From assembly GCA_029266455.1 (NCBI GenBank), contig JAQSWV010000009.1:1-64000 (forward strand): a stretch of 64,000 nucleotides of DNA. Reading direction: 5' to 3'. Shown here one piece after another: positions 13,802 through 21,735 of the stretch. Origin of the DNA: Nocardioidaceae bacterium. GTDB lineage: Bacteria; Actinomycetota; Actinomycetes; Propionibacteriales; Nocardioidaceae. The first letter of the stretch is position 1; each line of letters begins with the position of its first letter. Below the pieces are notes generated by a model. It was not told the DNA's origin. It made no database searches and saw only the letters and a program-made list of their open reading frames with translations. Both the position numbers and the translations under genes were made by a program.

Positions 13802-15754
13802 ATGCAGCCATTCGTCCTCAACCGCCACGGCCGGGTCGTCTTCCCCTCGAACATCGTCCCGGAGCTGGACTTGTCCGCCATCGACTCCCTCGACCAGCTG
13901 GACAGCGTCATCCGGCGCGACTTCGAGGCCAAGACCCCGACCGGGACCGACATCCTCGAGCGGGTCGAGAACGGCAAGTACGACAGCCGCTACGAGCTGA
14001 TGCGCGACGTCGCACTGAACATGTTCTGGACCGGCCGGTACGCGCACACGATGTACGTCAAGAGGCCGACCCGGTGGCGCGACGTCCCACGCCGCCGTGA
14101 CGACGTGTTCATGCCGATCCTCACCCCGTGGGAGGACGGTGACAAGAAGGTCGCGGCGGTGCAGAGCGCGTACGACGACCTGCCTCCGACCTGGGAGGAG
14201 GACGCGGAGAACCGGATCTTCCGGATCCTGTTCGACGTGTTCGGGCACCGCAAGCATCACGCCACCGAGCTGTCCGCGATCAAGCCCACGGTGGCCGAGA
14301 TCCTCTCGGACCAGAGCAACCTGACCTTCCGGCTGAACAACTACGACGCCGACTTCCCGACGTACAGCTTCGACGACATCCTGAACTGCGCGGAGTCGAA
14401 GCCCGAGCTGGAGGCGCTGCACCGCTGGGCCATGGTGCTGCACAACCAGTACCCGTGGGACCGTGCGCACGCCGAGCTCGTCGAGGTCGGCAAGCTCGAG
14501 GACGACGACTACGTGGTCGTCTTCGAGCCTCGCGACCAGGAGGTGCGTCACTTCCTCCGGCGACTGCGCACCGGCGGCAACCGCGGGCCCAGCTCGCAGG
14601 CGCAGCCCGCGACCGAGCCGGTTCGTCCGTACCCCGCGGTCAACGTGCGGGAGCACTTCTCGGTCATGCCGCGCATCGAGGCACTCGCGGTGGTGCACGG
14701 GGACCAGATCTGCAGCAACGACGACCTCGTCCGCAACGCGGCGTACAACTGGTCTCCCATGTCAGCCGACGAGATCAGCGCAAAGACCGGGATCGAGCAG
14801 CGGCGGTACTCGTCGAGCACCCTGGAGGAGATGGCGCTGCAGGCGTCGCAGCGGGCTCTGGAGCATGCGGGCCGCGGACCGGAGGACATCGGCGCGGTGC
14901 TCGTCTGTACCTGTACGAGCACGCGGATGATCCCCTCGGTCGCCACCTGGCTCTCCGGCCAGCTGGGCATCCAGCAGACCCACGGCTCGTTCGACATCAT
15001 CGCTGCCTGTGCGGGCATGCCCTACGGCCTGTCCGACGCCACCCGGCTGCTGCAGGAGGTGGAGCGCCCGGTACTGGTGGTCTGCGTCGAGAAGTTCTCC
15101 GACAAGATCGGCAACGTCCGGACCTCGCGGATGATCTTCGGTGACGGCGCGGCCGCCATGGTCGTCGGAGTCGCACCCGACGGCGAGGAGCCCGACATCG
15201 ACTACCTGCAGATGTACGCCAGTGGTCCGGCCACGCAGGTGAACTCCATCATCTGGCCGAACCCCGACTTCGACAACAACATCACGGTCTACGGACCGGA
15301 GGTCAAGTCGCTGGCGGGCCGGTACCTGTCGCAGATGATCGGTGAGCTGCAGGCGCTGCCCGACCCGACGGGCCAGACGGACAGCCTGCTGGACAGCATC
15401 GATCTGGTGGTGCCGCACCAGGCCAACAAGACGATGGTCAGTGACCTCGCCGTCAAGGCGGGGCTTCCGGTGGAGAGCCTGTACTTCAACATCGGTGAGG
15501 TGGGCAACACCTCGTCGGCGAGCATCCCGCTGGCCATCCATGACGCCGTGGTCGACGGGGTGATCACGGAGCCGGTCCGCATCTTCGCGCCCGGGTTCGG
15601 CGCCGGTGCAGTGGCCGGCTACAGCGTGATGCGCATCGACCCAGCCGTGGTGGCGCGGACGTCGACGGGCCGGGCCGACGGCGAGACCGCGATCTCGTCA
15701 CCGGAGCCGGCACCGTCGCAGTCGTCCGACGACGTCCAGCTGGCCTTCGGCTGA
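13802..15754 (+). CDS. 3-oxoacyl synthase III (FabH-like) with an unrecognised N-terminal domain
   Basis: A 650-residue protein in two parts. Residues from about 283 to 625 are a KASIII thiolase-fold condensing enzyme with the catalytic triad Cys403 (in IIAACAGM), His539 (in VPHQANK) and Asn569 (in GNTSSAS). Such enzymes join an acyl-CoA to malonyl-ACP or malonyl-CoA. Residues 1-255 form a domain I do not recognise, with no membrane segment; it is rich in Asp, Arg, Trp and Tyr (FGHRKHH near 142) and joined by a Pro/Gln/Ser linker. Free FabH is about 320-340 residues, so the extension doubles the size. The gene follows the malonyl-CoA-forming carboxylase by 43 nt, suggesting the carboxylase feeds it. 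Acetoacetyl-CoA synthesis (NphT7-like) is one possibility. AAGGAT precedes ATG 13802. Confidence 0.88.
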   Translation: MQPFVLNRHGRVVFPSNIVPELDLSAIDSLDQLDSVIRRDFEAKTPTGTDILERVENGKYDSRYELMRDVALNMFWTGRYAHTMYVKRPTRWRDVPRRRDDVFMPILTPWEDGDKKVAAVQSAYDDLPPTWEEDAENRIFRILFDVFGHRKHHATELSAIKPTVAEILSDQSNLTFRLNNYDADFPTYSFDDILNCAESKPELEALHRWAMVLHNQYPWDRAHAELVEVGKLEDDDYVVVFEPRDQEVRHFLRRLRTGGNRGPSSQAQPATEPVRPYPAVNVREHFSVMPRIEALAVVHGDQICSNDDLVRNAAYNWSPMSADEISAKTGIEQRRYSSSTLEEMALQASQRALEHAGRGPEDIGAVLVCTCTSTRMIPSVATWLSGQLGIQQTHGSFDIIAACAGMPYGLSDATRLLQEVERPVLVVCVEKFSDKIGNVRTSRMIFGDGAAAMVVGVAPDGEEPDIDYLQMYASGPATQVNSIIWPNPDFDNNITVYGPEVKSLAGRYLSQMIGELQALPDPTGQTDSLLDSIDLVVPHQANKTMVSDLAVKAGLPVESLYFNIGEVGNTSSASIPLAIHDAVVDGVITEPVRIFAPGFGAGAVAGYSVMRIDPAVVARTSTGRADGETAISSPEPAPSQSSDDVQLAFG

Positions 15755-15769
15755 GGGACAGGCGGCAGC

Positions 15770-16675
15770 TCAGGCCTCGGCCAGCGCCTTCGCGATGATC
15801 GTCGTCTCGTCATCGAGAGACGACGGCTCGTGGAAGGGCTGGTCGAGGGCGCCGTCGATGTGGACCAGCTGGTCGCGGACCGCCTCGGCCGTGACCTCCG
15901 GCAGCACGACACCCTCCGACTCCGCCACGAAGATCCGGGCGATGCGGCCGCCTGCCACCGAGTAGACGTTGCCGTTGACCGAGCACTCCTCCGACGCGAG
16001 GTAGGCGACGACCGGGCTCACCCACTCGGGGGCCACGCGCGTCGACAGCTCGCCCAGGAGGTCCTCCGTCATCCGGGTGGCCGCGATGGGTGCGATGGCG
16101 TTGACCTTGATGCCGTGACCCGCGCCCTCCAGAGCGAGCACTCGGGTGAGCCCGGCCAACCCGGCCTTGGCCGCGCCGTAGTTGGCCTGTCCGAAGTTGC
16201 CGAACAGGCCTGAGGCCGAGGTGGTGCTGATGATGCGGCCGTAGTGCTGCTCACGCATCACCCGGAATGCCGGCTGCCCGACGTACAGGGCGCCCTTGAG
16301 GTGGACGTCGACGACTGCGTCGATCATGGCGGCGTCCATCTTGTGGAAGGCCTTGTCGCGCAGGATGCCCGCGTTGTTCACGAGGATGTCGATGCGGCCG
16401 AACGCGTCGAGTGCGGACTGCACGATCGCCGCACCGCCCGCGGGGGTCGCGACGCTGTCGGCGTTCGCTGCTGCCTCACCCCCGAGGGCGACGATCTCGT
16501 CGACGACCTGGTGCGCCGCTGACGCGGAGGCGCCGGTGCCGTGCACGGAGCCTCCGAGGTCGTTGACCAGGACCTTCGCTCCTCGACGAGCGAACTCGAG
16601 CGCGTGGGACCGCCCCAGCCCGCCGCCGGCGCCGGTGACAACCGCCACCCGTCCATCGAATCGCAGTTCAGTCAT
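15770..16675 (-). CDS. SDR 3-hydroxyacyl-CoA dehydrogenase, HSD17B4/FOX2 type
   Basis: A 301-residue short-chain dehydrogenase close in pattern to the dehydrogenase part of peroxisomal multifunctional enzyme type 2, which acts on (3R)-hydroxyacyl-CoA. Visible are TGAGGGLGRSHAL near the N-terminus, VLVNDLGG after beta-2, NNAGILRD, the serine in STTSASG, and NYGAAK with the Tyr-x3-Lys pair. R-stereospecific oxidation or reduction would link beta-oxidation intermediates to PHA monomers; that link is inference. ATG 16675 overlaps the stop of the upstream XRE gene by 8 nt, so the pair is translationally coupled. It ends 15 nt from the convergent KASIII gene. Confidence 0.85.
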   Translation of the reverse strand: MTELRFDGRVAVVTGAGGGLGRSHALEFARRGAKVLVNDLGGSVHGTGASASAAHQVVDEIVALGGEAAANADSVATPAGGAAIVQSALDAFGRIDILVNNAGILRDKAFHKMDAAMIDAVVDVHLKGALYVGQPAFRVMREQHYGRIISTTSASGLFGNFGQANYGAAKAGLAGLTRVLALEGAGHGIKVNAIAPIAATRMTEDLLGELSTRVAPEWVSPVVAYLASEECSVNGNVYSVAGGRIARIFVAESEGVVLPEVTAEAVRDQLVHIDGALDQPFHEPSSLDDETTIIAKALAEA

Positions 16676-17231
16676 GGTTCTGGACCTCTTCGTCGCGTGG
16701 TGTCGCCTTCGGCGGTCGCCGACGGCGTGGTGCTCGTGGTGCTCGTGGTGCGCTGGGTTCGGGTGATTCGGGTGATTCGGAGGACTTTGCGGGCTTGGAC
16801 GCATCGCCGCCGCCCTCGGGAGGCTCTCGGTTCGTCACCGACGGAGGGCTGGATGCCGACGGCACCGCGGCGGACGTCCCGACGAACGATCCGAGGACGG
16901 CCAGCAGGGCATGCTTCTGGCCCTCGTCGAGGCGGGCGTCGTGGCGGATGGCCTCCTCGGTGGCGCTCGATCCATGCGGGGACTCGTCGTCGCCGACGAC
17001 TCCGGCTGCCCGCAGCAGCAGGGAGGCGGTGGACACCTCGAGCGCGTCCGCGAGCCCACGCAGCACGGTCACCGAGGGCAGTGCCAGGCCGTGTTCGATC
17101 TGGCTGAGATAGGGGTTGGAGATGCGCGCCATGCCGGCTGCCTGACGTAAGGTCAGCCGCGCCAGCTTGCGCTGGTTGCGCACATAGGCGCCGAAGGCTT
17201 CGTACACCTGGCCACGCGGTGGGTCGCTCAC
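16668..17231 (-). CDS. XRE-family transcriptional regulator, PHA-cluster paralogue 2
   Basis: A 187-residue regulator with an N-terminal helix-turn-helix of the XRE/HTH_3 type (residues about 12-66, with ISNPYLSQIEHG at the recognition helix). A middle segment and a low-complexity tail of Ser, Glu, Pro, Ala and Arg (SPESPEPSAPRAPRAPRRRR) follow; the tail is probably disordered. Its core matches the 122-residue XRE protein at 19889-20257 (shared NPYLSQ, PSV-VL, LADAL/IADAL-VS and RAG patterns), so the two are paralogues within one cluster. GTG 17231 has GGAGGGA about 10 nt upstream. It overlaps the downstream dehydrogenase gene. Control of local acyl-CoA or PHA genes is inference from position. 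Confidence 0.85.
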   Translation of the reverse strand: MSDPPRGQVYEAFGAYVRNQRKLARLTLRQAAGMARISNPYLSQIEHGLALPSVTVLRGLADALEVSTASLLLRAAGVVGDDESPHGSSATEEAIRHDARLDEGQKHALLAVLGSFVGTSAAVPSASSPPSVTNREPPEGGGDASKPAKSSESPESPEPSAPRAPRAPRRRRPPKATPRDEEVQNHD

Positions 17232-17329
17232 GTGGTCAGCTCCCTCCTTGCGGTCGTCTCCTGGAGCGCAACGCCCCCAACAGCGCGATGTGCACATGTT
17301 CTACTAGATGCAGTCTTGCACTTGCTTGA

Positions 17330-18109
17330 TCACACCGCATGTTTATCCGTGCGTGGACGCTGTTCGTGTCGCAGGTCAACCCGTTCGTCCCTGGTCAAGA
17401 ACGGTTCGACGACCTGCGCCAGCTCTCCTGCCGGCCCACGGCGCTGCAGGTCGTGGCCCCCGCGCATCAGGACGAGATCGGCGCCCGGGATGCGCCGGGC
17501 CAGCACGGCGCTGTTCAGCGGCGGAACCACTCGGTCCCGGGCTCCGCTGACGACGAGCGTGGGTGTGCGGATCGCGGCAAGGAACGGAAGGCTCGACCAG
17601 CCGGCGACAGCCAGGGACTGCCACCACGCCCCCACCAGGTTCGGCCGCGGCCACGGATGGGCTTCCAGGGGCTCCCGCAGTGCACGAAGTGCGAAGGCGC
17701 TGCCGGGGGTCGCTCCGAGCCCACAGGACGTGGCCACGAGCACCAGGCGCCGGACTCTCTCCGGTGCCGCGAGGGCCAGCCGCTGCGCGACGACGCCCCC
17801 GTGGGAGTACCCGAGCACGTCGGCCTCGTCCAGGCCGACAACATCCAGCACCCCGGCTGCGATCTCTGCGAGTACGGACATCGGCAGGGGCAGAAGCGGG
17901 GTCGCACTGGCGCCGACACCCGGCGCGTCGAAGGTGACGAGCGTGCGGCCGCTCAGCGCCGCCAGGAACGGCTCCCAGCTCGCCATCGGGCGCGTCCAGC
18001 CGTTGAGCAGGAGCAGCGGGGGGCCTGTGCCTTGCACCCGCATGCTGATCCTCAGCCCGCGGACCCGAGAAGTCTCGACGTCGTGACCCCGCGGACCGGG
18101 GCGGGTCAC
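17330..18109 (-). CDS. Alpha/beta hydrolase, PhaZ-like (possible intracellular PHA depolymerase)
   Basis: A 259-residue alpha/beta hydrolase with the full catalytic set: nucleophile Ser102 in GYSHGG, Asp192 in GARDRVV and His219 in GGHD. The N-terminal LLLLNGWTRPMASWEPF and FDAPGVGAS segments match the intracellular PHA depolymerase group seen next to PHA synthases, and resemble the second hydrolase of this cluster at 24937-25779. Expected activity is hydrolysis of medium-chain polyester or related esters; a general esterase is the alternative. The GTG start (18109-18107) shares GTGA with the stop of the PHA synthase gene, so translation is coupled. Confidence 0.75.
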   Translation of the reverse strand: MTRPGPRGHDVETSRVRGLRISMRVQGTGPPLLLLNGWTRPMASWEPFLAALSGRTLVTFDAPGVGASATPLLPLPMSVLAEIAAGVLDVVGLDEADVLGYSHGGVVAQRLALAAPERVRRLVLVATSCGLGATPGSAFALRALREPLEAHPWPRPNLVGAWWQSLAVAGWSSLPFLAAIRTPTLVVSGARDRVVPPLNSAVLARRIPGADLVLMRGGHDLQRRGPAGELAQVVEPFLTRDERVDLRHEQRPRTDKHAV

Positions 18110-19830
18110 GTGGTGGAGCGCACGTAACTACCAGGAGCGGGTTCGATCGGCGGGTGCTCCTTGCTGCCGAGCTGCCGGGGTGCGGCGACCTTAGGCCCGC
18201 CCTGCTTCGCGATCCACTTGGCCCAGTCCTCCCACCAGGTGGTCTCCTTGAGGGTCGCCCCGTCCTTCCACTCCTGCGGGTCGGCCGGGAGGCTGTCCTC
18301 GTTGACCCAGTGCTTGGCCTTGGGATGGGGAGGGTTGACGATCCCCGCGATGTGACCGGAGGTGCTGAGCACGAACCGGTTGCGCCCGCTGAACAGGTGC
18401 GTGGTCTTGTAGCCCGCGACCCAGGGCACGATGTGGTCGTCGACGGCCGACAGCACGTAGGTGTCGATGTCGACCTTGGCGGGGTCGACCTTCTGCCCCT
18501 CGACCGTGAACTCGTTCTGGGCGAACTCGTTGTTCAGGTAGCACGACCGCAGGTACTGGGAGTGCATGGTGGCCGGCATCCGGGTGCTGTCCTTGTTCCA
18601 GACGAGCAGGTCGAACGCAGGCGGCTTCTTGCCCAGCAGCCAGTTGTTCACGACGTACTGGAACACCAGGTCGTTGGCGCGCAAAGCGTCGAAGGTGTGC
18701 GCCATCTTGTCGGAGTCGAGGAAGCCGCGCTTGGCCATCTGCTTCTCGAGGCCGGCGATCGTCGCCTCGTCGGTGAACACACCGAGCGAGCCGGGGACGG
18801 AGAAGTCGGTGAGGGTGTTGAGGAAGGTTGCCGACTTGATCGACCGGTCGCCGATGGCCGCGTTGTGCGCCAGCCCAATCGCCGTCAGGGTGCCACCGAG
18901 GCAGACCGACAGCGTGTTGACCTCGGGCGCACCGGTGATCTCGCGGACGACGCGAACCGCGTCGAGCGGCCCCTTGCGCAGGTAGTCCTCGAAGCCGAGG
19001 TCGCGCATCGACGCGTCCGGGTTGCGGTAGCTGATGGCGAAGCATGTGTGGCCGTGCTGGACCGCCCACTCGATCAGGCTCTTCCCGGGGGCGAGATCCA
19101 TGATGTAGTACTTGTTGATCCACGGTGGGCAGAACAGCAGCGGCACCTCGTGGACGCGCTTGCCTTGCGGCTCGTACTGGATCAGCTCGATCAGGTCACT
19201 GCGGTAGACGACCGAGCCGGGGGTGGCCGCCATGTTGACGCCCACCTCGAAGTCCGAGCCGTCGACCTGCGACGGCCAGCCGCCGTTGTGGCGGATGTCG
19301 CTGAGCATGTTGCGCGCACCGCGGGCGAGGCTCTTGCCGCCGGTGTCGAAAGCGGCGCGCAGCGCGGCCGGGTTTCCGGGCAGCGTGTTGGTGGGGGCCA
19401 GCGCGTCGATCAGGAACTTCGCCGCGAAACGTGCCTTGACGTCACGGCTGGGATCGAGCCCGGCGGCGTCGAGCAGCTCGTTGACCAGCTGGGCGGCGAG
19501 CAGGTACTGCTGCTCCAGGAGGAAGTACAGGGGGTTCTCGGCGAACGCCGGGTCGTTGAACCGCTTGTCACCCTTGGCGGGGGCGACCGGACCCTCCGAC
19601 TCCAGGCCGATCGTGCGCCCGGCCGCCGCGCGCAGGGCCGAGGCCGTGCCGAGCAGGAGCCGGGCGTTCGCCGCCACGGTGCCGGAGGGGTTCTTCGTGA
19701 GCGCGGCTCCGGCCTGCGCCAGAGAGCGCAGGAAGGACACCGGGTCAGCGCCCACCAGGACGCTCTCGGCGACGCCCAGTCGGTCGAGGACCGCCTTGCC
19801 GCCCGACTCTGTACCCGGTTCTTCCTTCAT
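18106..19830 (-). CDS. phaC: Poly(3-hydroxyalkanoate) synthase, class I-like
   Basis: A 574-residue PHA synthase that polymerises 3-hydroxyacyl-CoA on the granule surface. The catalytic triad is Cys310 in the lipase-like box SVCLGGT, Asp465 in VDDHIVPW and His493 in TSGHIAG. The PHA-polymerase N-terminal domain lies ahead of the alpha/beta hydrolase fold (about 200-540), with PPWINKYYIMDL and SYRNPD typical of the family. ATG 19830 is preferred because GGAGAG lies about 8 nt upstream; an in-frame ATG at 19908 would overlap the preceding XRE gene. Gene order on this strand is PhaB-type reductase, phasin, XRE, synthase, PhaZ-like hydrolase. A second synthase of another type lies at 23238. Confidence 0.93.
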   Translation of the reverse strand: MKEEPGTESGGKAVLDRLGVAESVLVGADPVSFLRSLAQAGAALTKNPSGTVAANARLLLGTASALRAAAGRTIGLESEGPVAPAKGDKRFNDPAFAENPLYFLLEQQYLLAAQLVNELLDAAGLDPSRDVKARFAAKFLIDALAPTNTLPGNPAALRAAFDTGGKSLARGARNMLSDIRHNGGWPSQVDGSDFEVGVNMAATPGSVVYRSDLIELIQYEPQGKRVHEVPLLFCPPWINKYYIMDLAPGKSLIEWAVQHGHTCFAISYRNPDASMRDLGFEDYLRKGPLDAVRVVREITGAPEVNTLSVCLGGTLTAIGLAHNAAIGDRSIKSATFLNTLTDFSVPGSLGVFTDEATIAGLEKQMAKRGFLDSDKMAHTFDALRANDLVFQYVVNNWLLGKKPPAFDLLVWNKDSTRMPATMHSQYLRSCYLNNEFAQNEFTVEGQKVDPAKVDIDTYVLSAVDDHIVPWVAGYKTTHLFSGRNRFVLSTSGHIAGIVNPPHPKAKHWVNEDSLPADPQEWKDGATLKETTWWEDWAKWIAKQGGPKVAAPRQLGSKEHPPIEPAPGSYVRSTT

Positions 19831-19888
19831 GGATCTGCTCTCCTGTCCGGGCGGCAGCGCCCGGGACGACGGCCTGGTCGATGGACGG

Positions 19889-20257
19889 TCAGGACTCTTC
19901 TCGGACATTGGCCTCAACGTAGCTCCGGTAGACGCTCAACAGTGCTCGGCGCTGTGCTTGCGTTAGCCGCTCGTCACTCCGGATCGCCGCCTCGGTCGTC
20001 GGGTCGGCTGGCTTCCCCGTGGCCTCGACGAGTCCGGCCCGCTCGAACAGCGTCTCCGCCGAGACGTTCAACGCATCTGCGATGGACTTGAGCACCCGTA
20101 CGGAGGGCTCGTGCAGCCCTCGCTCCACCTGGCTCAGGTAGGGGTTCGACACCTCGGTCAGTGCCGACAGCTGACGCAGCGACAGGTTGGCCATCTGTCG
20201 CTGCGTCCGGATGAATCCACCCAGCACCCGCCGGGGGTCATCGTCTGCTGTCTGCAT
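19889..20257 (-). CDS. XRE-family transcriptional regulator, PHA-cluster paralogue 1
   Basis: A 122-residue protein with an N-terminal HTH_3 domain (residues about 10-65, recognition segment VSNPYLSQVERG) and a short helical tail. It sits between phasin and PHA synthase in the same direction. Its paralogue at 16668-17231 heads the next group downstream. Control of PHA genes is a reasonable guess from position. It is unlike the classical PhaR family, which has a PHB/PHA-accumulation domain rather than HTH_3. ATG 20257 lies 36 nt after the phasin stop. Confidence 0.85.
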   Translation of the reverse strand: MQTADDDPRRVLGGFIRTQRQMANLSLRQLSALTEVSNPYLSQVERGLHEPSVRVLKSIADALNVSAETLFERAGLVEATGKPADPTTEAAIRSDERLTQAQRRALLSVYRSYVEANVREES

Positions 20258-20293
20258 CGCCGTCCGTGTCTGAGTCGAAGTCGTCAGGTCAGG

Positions 20294-20590
20294 TCAGGCC
20301 GACTTCTCGGGGGCAAGCACGTTGGCCAACTGTACGGCGTAGTCGCGCTGCGCGCTGAGCAGGTCGGCGGCCACGTCGAACGTGTACGTGGTCGCTGCCT
20401 CAACCGCGGGAACGGCGGGGACGCCGGGGACCTTCGGGAGGTCCTTGACGGGGAGCGCCGAGACGGCCTTGACCCACGTCTGAGCAGCGTCGAGGGACAG
20501 CTGCTGGGTCTGCTCGACCGATGAGACGAGGGCGCTGCGGATCTTCTGGGCGAGGTCGGGGCTCGTTGTCGCGGTCTTGGCGGTTGCCAT
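20294..20590 (-). CDS. phaP: Phasin-like PHA granule protein
   Basis: A 98-residue, Ala/Val/Gln-rich, mostly helical protein without membrane segment or signal peptide. It has an amphipathic first half, a central PKVPGVPAVPAVE Pro/Val stretch, and a second helix ending in AVQLANVLAPEKSA. Size, composition and position between a PhaB-type reductase and a PHA synthase fit a phasin coating PHA granules. The start is ATG 20590, with AAGGAG about 7 nt upstream; the same frame reads further upstream without a better signal. An inverted repeat sits upstream at 20658-20675. Confidence 0.75.
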   Translation of the reverse strand: MATAKTATTSPDLAQKIRSALVSSVEQTQQLSLDAAQTWVKAVSALPVKDLPKVPGVPAVPAVEAATTYTFDVAADLLSAQRDYAVQLANVLAPEKSA

Positions 20591-20657
20591 GTCGGTCTCC
20601 TTGAGGGGTGCAGGGTGCGCGGCGTGTTCCGCGTACATGCACACCATACGCACCAAC

Positions 20658-20675
20658 CGCTTGGCATATCAAGCG
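20658..20675. promoter_or_regulatory. Inverted repeat CGCTTG-N6-CAAGCG upstream of phasin
   Basis: A perfect 6-bp inverted repeat with an AT-containing centre lies between the PhaB-type gene and the phasin gene, 68 nt upstream of the phasin start. It is a candidate operator for one of the two XRE regulators. Confidence 0.4.
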
Positions 20676-20699
20676 TCGCACGCGACCGTGAGACCGCCG

Positions 20700-21536
20700 T
20701 CACATGTCGAGACCGCCGTTGACCCCCCAGACCTGACCGGTGATGTAGGCGGAGGCATCTGCGGCCAGGAAGTGGACGACGCGCGCCACCTCCTCGGGGC
20801 GGCACAGCCGACCGACGGGAATCTGGGACCGGATCTTGTTGATGACCTTCTCCGGGACGTTGTCGACCATCTCCGTGGCGACGAAACCGGGCGATACGGT
20901 GTTCACGGTGATCCCGACGCCGTCATCGTCGCGCTTCCCGCCTCGCTCCAGGACGAAGGCGGCCTCCCTGGCGAGGGTCTTCGTCAGGCCGAGCATCCCC
21001 GCCTTCGAGGCGGCGTAGTTGGCCTGGCCCACGTTGCCGGTCTCGCCGATCACGGACGACACGAAGATGATGCGACCGGTTCCGCGCTCGAGCATGTGCT
21101 GCAGCGCGGGCTTGGCCATGTAGAACGAGCCGGACAGGTTCACGGCGAGAACCGTGTCCCAGTCCTCCACCGACATCTTCATGGCCATCTTGTCGATGGT
21201 GATGCCGGCGTTGTTGACGAGGATGTCCAGCCGGCCGTGCTGGTCAAGGACCTCCTCGATCACGCGACTGCAGTCCTCGGGGCGCGAGACGTTGCCCTGG
21301 TGGACGGTGGCGCGTCCGCTGCCGTCGAAGAAGTCGTCGAACTCCTTCAGGAACTGTTCGGCGCGCTCGCGGTTGCCGCTGTAGCCGGCGGCGACCGATG
21401 CGCCCTGGCTGGCCAGGCTGCGGCAGATCGCGGCGCCGATGCCGCGGCTGCCGCCGGTGACCAGGGCCACCTTTCCGGCCAGCTTCTCGCCGGCAATGGG
21501 CGTGGCCCGTTCGTCGGTCTGGTTGAGGGCGTTCAT
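20700..21536 (-). CDS. phaB: Acetoacetyl-CoA reductase-type SDR
   Basis: A 278-residue classical short-chain dehydrogenase. TGGSRGIG at about 27-34 binds NADPH; VNNAGIT, the serine in FVSSVIGE and NYAASKAG (Tyr-x3-Lys) give the active site. The [17 protein letters not shown] pattern is typical of PhaB/FabG enzymes. Reduction of acetoacetyl-CoA to (R)-3-hydroxybutyryl-CoA fits its place directly before phasin and PHA synthase, but a FabG-like role on acyl-ACP cannot be excluded. A short charged insertion (KRDDDG) after the catalytic region is unusual. ATG 21536 has GGAGG a few bases upstream. It diverges from the acyl-CoA ligase gene. Confidence 0.82.
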   Translation of the reverse strand: MNALNQTDERATPIAGEKLAGKVALVTGGSRGIGAAICRSLASQGASVAAGYSGNRERAEQFLKEFDDFFDGSGRATVHQGNVSRPEDCSRVIEEVLDQHGRLDILVNNAGITIDKMAMKMSVEDWDTVLAVNLSGSFYMAKPALQHMLERGTGRIIFVSSVIGETGNVGQANYAASKAGMLGLTKTLAREAAFVLERGGKRDDDGVGITVNTVSPGFVATEMVDNVPEKVINKIRSQIPVGRLCRPEEVARVVHFLAADASAYITGQVWGVNGGLDM

Positions 21537-21645
21537 GGTGCCTCCGAGGACAGGTGGGTGGTCGCGGACAGGGACGCGCGTCGCCTTCAGCCGCCAGCTG
21601 GGAGCAGCCGACCGGTTCGGCGTCGATGCTGCCAGATCGTGTGAT

Positions 21646-21665
21646 CCAGGGCACACTGACCCTGG
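21646..21665. promoter_or_regulatory. Inverted repeat CCAGGG-N8-CCCTGG in the divergent PHA control region
   Basis: A perfect 6-bp inverted repeat with an 8-nt spacer lies in the 199-bp region between the divergent PhaB-type and ligase genes. It is a likely operator for shared control of both PHA arms. Confidence 0.45.
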
Positions 21666-21735
21666 TGTCCAGCACTTCCCGACCATGCCGTCGTGCGGCC
21701 TGCACCACGGCCCGCGCCGAACTCCAGGAGCGTGT

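Noticed and set aside
16676-16804. His/Pro-rich extension upstream of the HSD17B4-type dehydrogenase
   Set aside because: The frame is open here only because it is opposite in phase to the low-complexity tail of the XRE gene; the SDR domain begins at ATG 16675.
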